Positions 54,510 through 63,340 of a stretch of 64,000 nucleotides of DNA are shown piece by piece. Position numbers and translations under genes: made by a program. The stretch comes from Streptomyces sp. 840.1. Its GTDB lineage: Bacteria; Actinomycetota; Actinomycetes; Streptomycetales; Streptomycetaceae. The notes under the pieces were generated by a model that was not told the DNA's origin, searched no databases, and was given only the letters and a program-made list of their open reading frames with translations. The DNA is taken from NCBI RefSeq assembly GCF_003751445.1, contig NZ_RJUU01000001.1, positions 3,539,001-3,603,000 on the forward strand, written 5' to 3'. Numbering within the stretch: position 1 is the stretch's first letter; every line of letters starts with the position of its first letter.

Positions 54510-55751
54510 GTGCCGCGTCAGCACGGACCCGGAGGAGTGGTGAGGCCGAGTCCGCGTGCCGTGACGGCCGGCCTGATCTCCCTGCTGGCGGTGGCCGCCA
54601 CCTCCCTCGTCGCGGGGCCCGCCGCGGCCGCCACCGGTGCGGCCGCCGCCTGCGCGCTGCCGCGGACCGAGGCCCACCACTCGCTGGGCCTCGACGAGTG
54701 GAACGGCGCCTACCCGCGCCCCGACCATCCGCTCGACGCGGTCATGGTCTTCCTGTCGTTCCCGGACTCCCGGCCGCTCACCACCCCCGCCGAGCTCACC
54801 TCCGACTACTTCCCCGCCACCACCCGGTTCTTCCAGCGCGCCTCGTACGGGAAGTTCACCCTGCGCCCGCACCCGCTGAAGCGGTGGATCCAGATGCCCG
54901 AGCCGTCGGTCCGCTACGGCATAAAGCGTGACTGGGCCGGCGACCGGCGCAGCGCCTACCTGCGCGACGCGATCGCCGCGGCCGACCCCGAGGTGGACTT
55001 CTCGAAGTACGACATCGTCTACCTCGTCGCCGACCCGGACGCTCCGGGCGTCGACTCCGACGCCACCAAGGTCGTCAACTTCGACCGGCCGCTGCACGCC
55101 GACGGTACGGACATCAGGCGCGTCGTCACCGTCTTCGAACAGCACCCGCCGGACCACAACGTGCTGGCCCACGAGACCGGTCACGTCTTCGACCTGCCCG
55201 ACCTCTACCACCGGCCGCAGGACGGCAAGGGTGACTGGGACACCTACGTCGGCGACTGGGACGTGATGGGCAGCCAGTTCGGGCTCGCGCCCGATCTCTT
55301 CGGCTGGCACAAGTGGAAGCTCGGCTGGCTGGACGACCGGCAGGTGGTCTGCGTCCAGAGCGACCGGGTGGTGACCCTGGAACCGATGGCGGCCGTGCCG
55401 GTGCCCGGCGCGTCCATCGGGACCCGGCTCGCGGTGATCAGGACCGGCGAGGGCAGCGCCGTGGGGATCGAGGCCCGCAGCGCCACCGGCAACGACCGGT
55501 CGACGTGCAGCGAGGGCGTGCTGCTCTACCGCATCCGCAACGAGACCCCGTCGGGCGGCGGGCCGGTCGACGTCATCGACACCCACCCCGGCACCGACGC
55601 CTGCTGGGACCAGTCGGTCTACCCACCGCTCGCGGACGCACCGCTGCGGGTCGGGGAGACGTTCTCCGTCCCCGGTGGGCACACCACGATCGAGGTCGCC
55701 GACCGGACCCCGTCCGGCGCCTGGACCGTCCGGATCACCACCGGAACGTAA
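54510..55751 (+). CDS. Secreted M6-family (immune-inhibitor-A-like) metalloprotease
   Basis: A 413-residue exported protein with a signal peptide (about 18-42, AVTAGLISLLAVAATSLVAG) and an M6-type protease domain: LAHETGHVFDLPDLYH supplies HExxHxxxxxD zinc ligands, WDVMGSQFG follows as the M6 Met-turn, and the C-terminal beta domain ends in GGHTTIEVADRTPSGAWTVRI. Three pairs of Cys are present. GTG 54510 has GGAGG five bases upstream; GTG 54537/54540 are alternatives. It ends before a terminator shared with a tRNA. Confidence 0.85.
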   Translation: MPRQHGPGGVVRPSPRAVTAGLISLLAVAATSLVAGPAAAATGAAAACALPRTEAHHSLGLDEWNGAYPRPDHPLDAVMVFLSFPDSRPLTTPAELTSDYFPATTRFFQRASYGKFTLRPHPLKRWIQMPEPSVRYGIKRDWAGDRRSAYLRDAIAAADPEVDFSKYDIVYLVADPDAPGVDSDATKVVNFDRPLHADGTDIRRVVTVFEQHPPDHNVLAHETGHVFDLPDLYHRPQDGKGDWDTYVGDWDVMGSQFGLAPDLFGWHKWKLGWLDDRQVVCVQSDRVVTLEPMAAVPVPGASIGTRLAVIRTGEGSAVGIEARSATGNDRSTCSEGVLLYRIRNETPSGGGPVDVIDTHPGTDACWDQSVYPPLADAPLRVGETFSVPGGHTTIEVADRTPSGAWTVRITTGT

Positions 55752-55769
55752 GCGGTCCGGCCCATACGA

Positions 55770-55801
55770 AAAAGCCCCCTCGCTCTCGCGAGGGGGCTTT
55801 T
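55770..55801. terminator. Bidirectional terminator, 14-bp stem
   Basis: AAAAGCCCCCTCGC (55770-55783) and GCGAGGGGGCTTTT (55788-55801) with a TCTC loop and T tracts in both directions. It serves the M6 gene and the minus-strand tRNA-Lys. Confidence 0.9.
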
Positions 55802-55809
55802 CCCGTCTG

Positions 55810-55883
55810 TGCGCCGCCAGGGACTCGAACCCCGGACCCGCTGATTAAGAGTCAGCTGCTCTAACCAACTGAGCTAGCGGCGC
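55810..55883 (-). tRNA. tRNA-Lys(CTT), copy 3
   Basis: Identical to the copies at 32194 and 40967. Its 5' end overlaps the last ten bases of the coding region at 55874, whose stop codon TAG is formed by tRNA positions 8-10. Confidence 0.96.
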
Positions 55884-56590
55884 CTGCTGACGTCGTAGAC
55901 CTTAGCACCCTGATCGGCGGGAGGAAAAATCGAAATACGAGGCCCCGATGAGGGCACCGACCGGGCCACCCGCACACAGGCCCAGAGCAGTACGTCGGGC
56001 CCCGGCAGCCACGGGCTGCGGGTGTCGGGGGCGACCACCCAGCGGGGGCCCGAGGCATTCGCCCCGCAGGTCAGGGGCGGTACGGTCACCGCGTCCCCGG
56101 TGCCGTGACAGAGCAGCGGAGGTACCTTCCGGCCGCTCTCCTCCTCGCCCGCCGCGTCTCCCTCGGACCGGGACGCGGGGCCCCCGCCCCACTCCTCCCA
56201 GTCCAGCAGCGAGGGCAGCCGCTGGGCGGTCCCGGGGGAGGCGAACAGCAGCATCCGGCCCCGGTGCAGGGCGACCGGCCCGGAGCCCGGACCGTCCGCC
56301 CAGAGGTGTTCGAGCATCCGGCGTCCGAAGAGCGTGGGGACGTTCACCACGTCGAAGGCCGAACCGCACGGCAGCACGCCCGGGGCGGACGGGTGCGACT
56401 CCCACTGGCTCAGGGCGCTGCGCGGATACGCGGCGGCGCCGGCCAGCCAGGCGGCCCCGGCCGCGGTCACCTGAGCCGTCTGGTTACCGGCCTGCTCGCG
56501 CAGGACGGCGAATACGTCAGCGGCCCGGTCCTCCCGGTAGGGGCCGTTGCCGTGATGCAGGGTCGTTTCGTCTGGCAGCCATGCGGTCAT
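55874..56590 (-). CDS. Prim-pol-like (bifunctional DNA primase/polymerase family) protein
   Basis: A 238-residue protein. SAFDVVNVPTLFGRRMLEHLW, GPVALHRGRMLLFASPGTAQRLPSLLDWEEWG in blocks, VPPLLCHGTGDAVTVPPL and RWVVAPDTRSPWLPGPDVLLW recur in Streptomyces prim-pol-N family proteins. The canonical catalytic acids are not obvious, so activity is doubtful. ATG 56590 begins the conserved part. Its end runs into the tRNA-Lys, and read-through would place the tRNA on its transcript. Confidence 0.65.
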   Translation of the reverse strand: MTAWLPDETTLHHGNGPYREDRAADVFAVLREQAGNQTAQVTAAGAAWLAGAAAYPRSALSQWESHPSAPGVLPCGSAFDVVNVPTLFGRRMLEHLWADGPGSGPVALHRGRMLLFASPGTAQRLPSLLDWEEWGGGPASRSEGDAAGEEESGRKVPPLLCHGTGDAVTVPPLTCGANASGPRWVVAPDTRSPWLPGPDVLLWACVRVARSVPSSGPRISIFPPADQGAKVYDVSRRR

Positions 56591-56793
56591 GCACACAGGT
56601 CTACCGGGAGTGATCAAGCGGATTCCGAGAGTTGCCGGAAACCGGGACAGGTCGGGGTGGCGAGGAGTATCTTGCCCCCGGGCATATGCCAGCGGTTCTA
56701 CCCGGAGCCGGCACTGGACGGGAGGCGGCGGGCAGCACGCCGGAGCCGGCGAGCAGGCCGGGCGCCGGGTCCGTACGCCGGCACCTCGGCGGC

Positions 56794-57135
56794 TCAGGGC
56801 CTGGGGTCGTTCAGCAGGCTCCTGCCGAACTCGACCATCTTCGTCGCGTAGTCCTCGGTCCACTCCGCCCGCTGGGCGATCTCCGCCGTGGTGAGCCGGT
56901 CGAACCGGCGCGGGTCGGCCAGCTGGGCGGCCGCGACCGCCTGGAACTCGACGGCCCGATCGGTCGCGGCGCGGAACGCCAGGGCCAGCTCGGTGGAACG
57001 GCTCAGCAGCTCCTTCGGATCCTCCATCGACTCCAGGTCGAAGAAGTGCTCCGGATCGGCGACCGACGCCGACGGCTCGAAGAGCAGGGGTGCGGGGCGC
57101 AGCCGCTGCCGCTCGTTCCGCTCGGGTTGTGCCAT
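56794..57135 (-). CDS. Conserved actinobacterial protein of unknown function
   Basis: A 113-residue, acidic, mostly helical protein without membrane segments (LFEPSASVADPEHFFDLESMED, then ALAFRAATDRAVEFQAVAAAQL and a C-terminal region that may form a small helical domain). GGAGGAGG lies before ATG 57135. It is the last gene of a minus-strand run after the helicase, separated by 104 bp that hold a hairpin. Confidence 0.65.
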   Translation of the reverse strand: MAQPERNERQRLRPAPLLFEPSASVADPEHFFDLESMEDPKELLSRSTELALAFRAATDRAVEFQAVAAAQLADPRRFDRLTTAEIAQRAEWTEDYATKMVEFGRSLLNDPRP

Positions 57136-57198
57136 GTGGGTGTTCCTCCTCCGGTGGGCCCGACGGCCACCCTCTATTGTCCAGCCCGCCGCAAGGGC

Positions 57199-57239
57199 GC
57201 CCGGGGGCGTGCGCCGGACCGCTTCCCGCGCCCCCGGGC
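57199..57239 (-). terminator. Hairpin directly after the helicase gene
   Basis: GCCCGGGGGCG (57199-57209) and CGCCCCCGGGC (57229-57239), 11-bp stem, loop of 19, adjacent to the helicase stop codon. It may attenuate expression of the 113-aa gene. Confidence 0.5.
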
Positions 57240-58571
57240 TCAACGCCCCCAGCGCACGCGGTGTTCCGCCAGGTGCGCCAGCACCCGGTGGTTCGCCTCC
57301 CAGCCGTCCGGGAACTTCACCGTGACGCCCAGCTGGACCGGCTCCGTCGACGGGTGCTCGTCGAGGAGCTCCGCGACGCCCGCGCGGCACACCACGATGC
57401 AGGCGTGCCGGTGGCGCGAGGCCAGTACGCACAGCCGGCCCGTCTCCAGGTGGAACGCGGTGGCGTCCGGCCGGCCGGACAGCGGGTGCAGGACCACCGT
57501 CACGTCGAACTCGCGGCCCTGGAGCCGGTTCGCGGTGTCCACCGCCACGCCCGTCACCCCCAGCTCCGCGAGCGCCGCCCGCACCGCCGCCGCCTGGTCG
57601 CGGTGGGCCGTGCCGACCGCGACCCGGTCCGCCGTCACCGGGGCCGGGTCGGGGGAGCGCTCGCTGGTGGCCGCGCCGCCCCGGTCCAGCAGCCGGCGCA
57701 CCACCGTGGCCACCGCCCGGACCGCCTCGGGGTCCGTGCGCGGGGTGTGCCGGGCCGGCAGTTCCAACAGCCCCCAGCCGGACTCCGCCGCCTCGTCCAG
57801 CACCCGGTCCGCCGCCGAACCGTCGGACCCGACACCGAACGACAGCAGCCGGTCCCCGTGGTCCGTACCGCTGCGGAACGGGGTGTACGGGTAGAACGCG
57901 TCCGACACCAGCTGCGCGGCCGACGCGGGCAGCCGCCAGGAGACCGGCAGCCGGCGCTGCGGCAGCTCCGGATTGTGCGCCAGCAGGGTGGAGACCGCGC
58001 TCGCGGACGGGTCGTAGCTCAGCCCCGCCCACTGGTCCGCGCCGACGATCGAGAACGGGTCCAGCTGGCCCGGATCGCCCACGAACAGCGCCCGTTCGAA
58101 GAGCCCGGCGACGGCCAGCAGCGCGTCCGAACGCATCTGGTACGCCTCGTCGACGATCGCGTGGCCCCAAGGCTCGACGTTCTTCACATGGGCCCACTTG
58201 GCCGCCGTCGAGATGACGATGTCGAGCCCGGCCAGATCCGCCGCCTTCGCCGACTTGCGGACGTTCTCCAGCCCGTCGAGCACCTTGTCGTACGGGTCGG
58301 AGTCACTGCTGTGCAGCCGGCCGACGGGCAGCCCGGGGTCCTTCTCGGCCAGCCGCACCACCAGGTCGTCCACCTGCGCGTTCGTCTGCGCGACGACCAT
58401 CAGCGGGCGCCCGGCCGCGGCGAGTTCGAGCGCGGCACGCACCACCAGGGTCGACTTGCCCGCGCCCGGCGGGGAGTCCACCACGATGCCGCGCGCGGTG
58501 CCGTTCAGCGTGTCGTCCAGGATCTGGGCGGTCGCCCGGCCCGCCGCCGCCCCCGGGTCCAGGTTGCTCAC
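57240..58571 (-). CDS. Superfamily 1 (UvrD/DNA2-like) helicase
   Basis: A 443-residue ATPase. Motifs: Walker A DSPPGAGKST with Lys39, motif Ia-like VVAQTNAQVDDL, Walker B AIVDEAYQ, motif III FVGDPGQLDP, motif IV-like VSWRLP, motif V NRLQGREFDV and motif VI ASRHRHACIVV. This is the pattern of SF1B (Dna2/NAM7/RecD2) helicases, but the protein is short and has no nuclease domain of its own. GTG 58571 overlaps the TGA of the preceding gene by four bases (GTGA). It sits in one operon with a Fe-S nuclease, the usual partner of Dna2/AddAB-type helicases. Confidence 0.8.
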   Translation of the reverse strand: MSNLDPGAAAGRATAQILDDTLNGTARGIVVDSPPGAGKSTLVVRAALELAAAGRPLMVVAQTNAQVDDLVVRLAEKDPGLPVGRLHSSDSDPYDKVLDGLENVRKSAKAADLAGLDIVISTAAKWAHVKNVEPWGHAIVDEAYQMRSDALLAVAGLFERALFVGDPGQLDPFSIVGADQWAGLSYDPSASAVSTLLAHNPELPQRRLPVSWRLPASAAQLVSDAFYPYTPFRSGTDHGDRLLSFGVGSDGSAADRVLDEAAESGWGLLELPARHTPRTDPEAVRAVATVVRRLLDRGGAATSERSPDPAPVTADRVAVGTAHRDQAAAVRAALAELGVTGVAVDTANRLQGREFDVTVVLHPLSGRPDATAFHLETGRLCVLASRHRHACIVVCRAGVAELLDEHPSTEPVQLGVTVKFPDGWEANHRVLAHLAEHRVRWGR

Positions 58572-60175
58572 AGCACGTCCTCCGGGGTCACGGGGTCGGG
58601 GATTTCCGCAGCCGCGCCGGAGCCCGGCGGGCCGCCGTGGGTCCATGGCGTCTCCTCCGGATCGGGCAGCTTCGGGCCGCCGCGCTGGTCGTGCTCGAAC
58701 AGCGTCCAGGCGATCCGGTCACCCGGCTCCGGCACCGAACCCGGGGCCGGCTCCCTGCTCCGGCCCATCCGGTCGGTGATCCGTAGCACCAGCAGGGGCG
58801 GCTCGCCCGCCTCCACCGGCCCGTACCCGGCGAACTCGGCCGTCTGCGGCTTGCCGTCCAGCGAGCGGTAGACCTTCACACCGTCGGCCAGCTGCGGCTG
58901 CTCGCCCGTGCGGACGGTGACCAGCGGGCGCGGCGAGGGCCGCTTGGACTCGGTGTACGTCATCTCCACCCCCGTCACCTCCCCGAGGAACGCCTCGCCC
59001 GCGAGGCGCCGGCCGGCCAGCACCAGCGGATCGTCCAGCGCCTCCTGGGCCTCCAGCTGCGCCTGGGCGGTCTCGCGGGACGCGAGCTTGCGGGCCGCCG
59101 TCACCGCGTCGTCCCGGCGCGGCTGCGGCGGCTCCCCGGACCGCACCCGGTCGCGGTGACCGGTGAACGACCAGCGGTCACGCGACCAGCGGTCCTCGGT
59201 CCTGGACCCCTCGGGCAGCTCCCGCAGCAGGTCCAGGCCCCGCCACACGGCGTCCCAGGTCGGCCGCAGCACACCCCCCAGCAGCGCCCTGATCTCCCGC
59301 TCGGCCGCCGTCAGCGCGGCGAGCCCGGCATCGGCCGCCAGCCCGTCCTCGGCGGCGGCCAGCGCGGTGCGCGCCCGGTCGTACCGCTCGATAGCGGGGG
59401 CCAGCAGCCGGTTGTCGAAGTCCGGATCGGTGGCCGGCCCGGCGGGCGGGCACAGCAGCTGCCCCGCGCCGTCCCGGGCCAGCTCGGCCCGGAGCGCCGC
59501 CTCCGCCCCGGACCCGTCGGCGGGCGGGTCGACCCAGGCGAGCAGGGCGCCCAGATGCTGGTCCTCCAGGCTGGACTGGCCGCTCGCCCAGTGCCGGTTG
59601 AGCAGATCGGTGCAGGCCAGCAGCAGCGAGGAGCCCGGCACCCGGGCGCGCTCGCCGTAGTGCGTGAGCCAGCGGCCGAGCAGCGGGACACGGGCGGGCG
59701 CCGGATACGGGGTGTCCGGGTCGTCCTCGGCGGTGCGCCGGAACCGCATCGAGCGGCCGAGCAGCCGGATGAACTCGATGCCCGCCCGGCTCGGCACGAT
59801 CAGCTGCGCGGCGTCCGTGCACAGCTCGGTCTCGACCTTGACCTTCTTGCCGGTCGCGGGGTCGCTCTCGCTCCGTTCGGCGGGCTCGACCACATCGGCG
59901 TACGACTCGATGTGCGGCAGGACCGCCTCGGCCAGCTCCGCGAGGAAGGCGAACCGCAGGTCCCGGTCGCGCGGCTGGGCCACGATCAGCAGCCGGGGCG
60001 CGTCCCGGTCGGTGCCGACGAGCGCGCCGAGCGGGGCGCCCGCCTCGCCCGCGGTGGTCAGCGGCACCAGGACCAGCGGCCGGTCGGTGAGGCGGCGGTG
60101 GCGGACCGTGGCCAGCGGCTGCGCGCGGCCGCTCTCCACGGCCTCCAGCCTGGCCAGGGTGGAGATCAGTGGCAC
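58568..60175 (-). CDS. Unknown 535-residue protein in a nuclease-helicase operon
   Basis: I recognise no family. The N-terminus has alternating hydrophobic strands (RPLVLVPLTTAGEAGAPLGALVG, RLLIVAQPRD); the middle (about 150-350) is helical and Ala/Leu-rich; the last 150 residues contain beta-rich stretches (VTVRTGEQPQLADGVKVYRSLDG) like an OB or SH3 barrel. There are no Cys clusters, Walker motifs or catalytic motifs I can name. Gene start GTG 60175 overlaps the nuclease gene, and the stop overlaps the helicase start, so it is very likely a subunit of the same complex. Confidence 0.6.
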   Translation of the reverse strand: MPLISTLARLEAVESGRAQPLATVRHRRLTDRPLVLVPLTTAGEAGAPLGALVGTDRDAPRLLIVAQPRDRDLRFAFLAELAEAVLPHIESYADVVEPAERSESDPATGKKVKVETELCTDAAQLIVPSRAGIEFIRLLGRSMRFRRTAEDDPDTPYPAPARVPLLGRWLTHYGERARVPGSSLLLACTDLLNRHWASGQSSLEDQHLGALLAWVDPPADGSGAEAALRAELARDGAGQLLCPPAGPATDPDFDNRLLAPAIERYDRARTALAAAEDGLAADAGLAALTAAEREIRALLGGVLRPTWDAVWRGLDLLRELPEGSRTEDRWSRDRWSFTGHRDRVRSGEPPQPRRDDAVTAARKLASRETAQAQLEAQEALDDPLVLAGRRLAGEAFLGEVTGVEMTYTESKRPSPRPLVTVRTGEQPQLADGVKVYRSLDGKPQTAEFAGYGPVEAGEPPLLVLRITDRMGRSREPAPGSVPEPGDRIAWTLFEHDQRGGPKLPDPEETPWTHGGPPGSGAAAEIPDPVTPEDVL

Positions 60176-61263
60176 GAGGACCCGCTCTCCAGCGCCTCGG
60201 CGCGCAGCGCGGCGGCGCGGCGCAGCGCCGAGACCGTCGGATCGGCCGGATCGCCCTCCTTGCCGGCCGCCGCGGCCAGCACCGCGCCGACCGTGGTCAG
60301 CCCGCCGAGCTCACCGCGCACGCTGCGCCCCAGCGCCTCCACGGCGCCCTCGGCGCGGGCCCGGCCCCGGCAGTGGAAGGCCAGTTCGCAGGCGGCCAGG
60401 CACTCCGGCGCGTACGCCGCGGCGACCGACTCGACGGCGCGGTCCAGGTCCTCGGGGGAGCGCTCCGGGTCGAAGGTGGTGCCCTCGGGCAGGGCCGCCG
60501 CGATGTCCTCGATCCGGGTGAGCCGGGTCAGCTGGCGGCGGGTGACCGCACGCTGCTTGCGCACGTCCACGACGGACGCGGCGGGCAGGTTGGAGAAGTC
60601 CTTGGGGCAGACCAGCAGCACCCGGTGGCCGACCTCCGCCCCGTCGGTGGCGGCGGCGATCCGCTCCAGCGCCAGCACGTAGACCGCGGACTGACGGGCG
60701 GCCGCGCCGACCTTCGCCGCGTCGGCGGAACCGTCGATCATCGGGAAGGACTTGATCTCGACGACGGTCCAGGTGCCGTCGGGGTGCACCACCACCGCGT
60801 CCGGTTCCAGATAGGCGGGCGAGCCCGCCACCTCCAGGGCCAGCATCGGGTGGTCGAGGAGCGCCCAGCCGCCCGATCGGGTCGCCTCCCGCAGGGCCAG
60901 CGCGGTGCGCGCGGCGCGGCCCTCGGGACCGGCGGCGCTGAGATCGGGCACCGCGACGTCGCGCGGCGGTTCGCCGGGGCCGCCGAGCCGCTCGTGCAGC
61001 AGCCGCATCAGCTCCGTACCGCCGTCGGCCTTGACCTTGGCCTCGAAGGCGTTGCCCCGCATGAAGGCGAACTGGGACTGGCCGAAGGGGGCCGGTGAAC
61101 CGAGCGCGGTGGCCAGGGCCGTCTTGTCGACACCGGCCCCGTCGAGCAGGGCGCGCCGCTTGCAGCCGGGGTTGGCGGCCAGGGCGGCCAGTGCGCGGGC
61201 GTCCAGCGGACGGGGCGCCACGGCCGGGCCCCTCAGCTCAGCGAGCCGCCGCCGCAGTGTCAC
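60166..61263 (-). CDS. RecB/Cas4-like PD-(D/E)XK nuclease with Fe-S cluster motif
   Basis: A 365-residue protein (from GTG 61263; frames remain open to an ATG at 61419, but that would overlap the PAP2 gene by 182 bases). Nuclease core: Glu74, Asp155 (LEPDAVVV), Glu169-Ile-Lys171 (VVEIKSF) and a QxxxY motif (Gln191-Tyr195). Cysteines Cys34, Cys288, Cys292 and Cys298 have the arrangement of the 4Fe-4S cluster in AddB/Cas4/Dna2 nucleases (one Cys before, three after the core). Such enzymes process single-stranded DNA ends. Next in the operon are an unknown protein and an SF1 helicase. Confidence 0.75.
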   Translation of the reverse strand: MTLRRRLAELRGPAVAPRPLDARALAALAANPGCKRRALLDGAGVDKTALATALGSPAPFGQSQFAFMRGNAFEAKVKADGGTELMRLLHERLGGPGEPPRDVAVPDLSAAGPEGRAARTALALREATRSGGWALLDHPMLALEVAGSPAYLEPDAVVVHPDGTWTVVEIKSFPMIDGSADAAKVGAAARQSAVYVLALERIAAATDGAEVGHRVLLVCPKDFSNLPAASVVDVRKQRAVTRRQLTRLTRIEDIAAALPEGTTFDPERSPEDLDRAVESVAAAYAPECLAACELAFHCRGRARAEGAVEALGRSVRGELGGLTTVGAVLAAAAGKEGDPADPTVSALRRAAALRAEALESGSSCH

Positions 61264-62221
61264 CGCCGGCGGCCCGTCCTGCCGCGCTTCCGGCCGGGGC
61301 GGGGACGTCGGCCGGGGCAGGTGGACCTGCCGGTGCTGCGGCATCGGTGGGATCTGCGGAGGAGGTCCGCTGGCCGGGGATTCGCTCACCCGCGGAAGTC
61401 TTGCATCCGGCACTGACATCCGGGGAGTCCGTGGCCGGGCTCACCCGTACGAAGCGGGCCTTGGCCGCGTCGGCGACCTTGTTGGCGAGCCGGGTCACGG
61501 GCCGGGCCAGCAGGGCTCCGAAGCCCATCACGGCGGCGCCGGCCACCGCGTCGAGGAAGTAGTGGTTGGCCGTGCCCATCACCACGAAGACGGTGATCAG
61601 GGGGTACGCGATGCCCGCCGCCCGGACGAGCGGATGCCGCCCGTGGCGCCAGATGAGGATTCCGCACCACAGCGCCCAGCCGACGTGCAGACTCGGCATC
61701 GCCGCGTACTGGTTGGTCATTCCGCCCATGCCGCGCGGGGCGCTCGCCTCGGTGCCCCACCAGCCGTGCGAGCTGTACTGCGCCATCGTGTCCACGAAGC
61801 CGTGTCCCGCGGCCAGCAGCCGGGGCGGGCAGGTCGGCATCAGCGTGAAGCCGATCAGGCCGAGCATGGTGGACGTCATCAGCCAGGTGCGGGCCCTGCG
61901 GTAGGCCTGCGAGTGTCGCCGGAACATCCATATGAGGACGGCGGGGGTTATCAGGTAGTGCAGCGACGCGTACGCGAAGTCGGCGGGTATCCCGATCCAC
62001 GAGTGCGCGGTGAGCAGCCGGTTCAGGGGGTGCTCGAAGTTGATGCGGAGCGTCTGTTCCAGGTTCAGGATGCGCAGCCCGTGGTCCACGGCCGTCGAGA
62101 CGTCGCCGCGTACCAGCAGTCTGCCGCCCGAGTACGCCGCATACACCAGGGCGAGCAGCGGGAGCTCGGTCCACCAGCGGGGCCGGGGGCGCGGCGCGGG
62201 CGCGGTGGTGGCATGCGGCAT
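61238..62221 (-). CDS. PAP2-type membrane phosphatase
   Basis: A 327-residue integral membrane protein with about six helices. The PAP2 phosphatase motifs are recognisable in a diverged form: [10 protein letters not shown] (the PSGH-like block) and the last block [12 protein letters not shown] (SRxxxxxHxxxD type, with the His and Asp). The 77-residue tail is Ala/Pro-rich. PAP2 enzymes dephosphorylate lipid phosphates, e.g. in envelope synthesis. ATG 62221 has GGAG ten bases upstream; ATG 62236/62239 are alternatives. Its end overlaps the nuclease start by 26 bases, so it may head the operon. Confidence 0.8.
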   Translation of the reverse strand: MPHATTAPAPRPRPRWWTELPLLALVYAAYSGGRLLVRGDVSTAVDHGLRILNLEQTLRINFEHPLNRLLTAHSWIGIPADFAYASLHYLITPAVLIWMFRRHSQAYRRARTWLMTSTMLGLIGFTLMPTCPPRLLAAGHGFVDTMAQYSSHGWWGTEASAPRGMGGMTNQYAAMPSLHVGWALWCGILIWRHGRHPLVRAAGIAYPLITVFVVMGTANHYFLDAVAGAAVMGFGALLARPVTRLANKVADAAKARFVRVSPATDSPDVSAGCKTSAGERIPGQRTSSADPTDAAAPAGPPAPADVPAPAGSAAGRAAGGDTAAAAR

Positions 62222-62520
62222 CCGGAAGTTCTCCATCATGTGTTCATGCGGCCGACGGCGGACGTTCAACCGTACGGTGCGGTGCGGCCGGGAATCCCCC
62301 AGGGGTGCCCTCGGCGCCCCTCAGCCGCTCTGTTCGGTCTGCGATGAGTGGGACGCCGATGCGGCCCCCCGGGTTGCGTCAGGTGCGTGTGCGAGATGAT
62401 GGAAATCCGGACGTTCCGTTCCCACCGTTCATCCGTAGCGTGTCGGACGGTTGTGTCCCCGTCGATGTCCAAGATCTCAGATCCAGGATCAGAGGTCTCA
62501 GTTTCAGGGAGAGCCGTCAC

Positions 62521-63117
62521 ATGGCACCGCGAATCCTGCTTGCCCGGCACGGCCAGACGGAATGGTCCGTCAACGGCAATCACACCGGCAGGACGGATAT
62601 CCCCCTGCTCGACACCGGGCGCGAGGGGGCCAAGCTGCTCGGGGAGCGGCTGCACCGCGGCCCGTGGGTGGACCTGCCCGGTCTCGAGGTCCGGACCAGC
62701 CCGCTGGTGCGGGCCTCGGAGACCTGCGAGCTCGCGGGCTTCGGCGAGGTGGCCGAGCCGTGGGACGCGCTGATGGAGTGGGACTACGGGGCGTACGAGG
62801 GGATGACGCCGGCCGCGATCAAGGCGGCCCGCCCGGACTGGTTCATCTGGCGTGACGGGGTGCCGGAGGGGGAGACCCTGGCCGAGCTGTCGGCCCGAGC
62901 CGACGAGGTCATCGAGTGGGCCCTCTCCGCCGACCGCGACGTGCTGGTCTTCGCCCACGGCCACATCCTGCGGGCGCTTGGCGCGCGGTGGCTGGGCGAG
63001 GACGTGTCGTTCGCCGCGCGCATCCGGCTGGAGCCGACGTCGCTGTCCGTCCTGGGCTGGGCCTACGGGGCACGGGCCCTGGAACGCTGGAACGACACGG
63101 GCCACCTGGAGCGGTAA
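62521..63117 (+). CDS. Histidine phosphatase (phosphoglycerate-mutase-like)
   Basis: A 198-residue enzyme of the histidine phosphatase superfamily: [14 protein letters not shown] carries the catalytic His10 with the RHG motif, [14 protein letters not shown] the conserved Arg, EWDYGAYEG the acidic motif and [11 protein letters not shown] the second His. Members dephosphorylate sugar phosphates or related compounds. AGGGAGAG precedes ATG 62521. Divergent from the PAP2 gene. Confidence 0.9.
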   Translation: MAPRILLARHGQTEWSVNGNHTGRTDIPLLDTGREGAKLLGERLHRGPWVDLPGLEVRTSPLVRASETCELAGFGEVAEPWDALMEWDYGAYEGMTPAAIKAARPDWFIWRDGVPEGETLAELSARADEVIEWALSADRDVLVFAHGHILRALGARWLGEDVSFAARIRLEPTSLSVLGWAYGARALERWNDTGHLER

Positions 63118-63180
63118 CACCCGGGTACGCGCGTCTTCGGACGCCCCCGCACCTATTCAGTTCGGTCCGGGTAACCCGGC

Positions 63181-63340
63181 CGGTTCGGGCAACCTGAGCC
63201 TGGTTCTGGGTAACCCGAGCCGGTTCGGGCAACCCGAGCTTGGTTCCGGGTAACTCGAGCCGGTTCGGGCAACCCGAGCTTGGTTCCGGGCAACCCGTGC
63301 CGGTCCGGCAACTCAAGCCCGATTCCGGTCAACCAAGCCC
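63181..63340. repeat. 40-bp tandem repeat array in a gene-free spacer
   Basis: Three 40-bp units (63181-63220, 63221-63260, 63261-63300) begin CGGTTCGGGCAAC and contain CGAGC then GGTTCCGGGTAAC; a degenerate fourth unit of about 40 bases follows to 63340. Each unit is itself two related 20-mers. The spacer 63118-63563 has no supported gene. Confidence 0.85.

Noticed and set aside
60166..61419. Longer start of the nuclease at ATG 61419
   Set aside because: It would overlap the PAP2 coding end by 182 bases and adds only Pro/Ala-rich sequence; GTG 61263 is preferred, though not proven.
63181..63340. CRISPR array
   Set aside because: The 40-bp units are directly adjacent with no unique spacers and no cas genes; the Cas4-like protein at 60166 belongs to a helicase operon.
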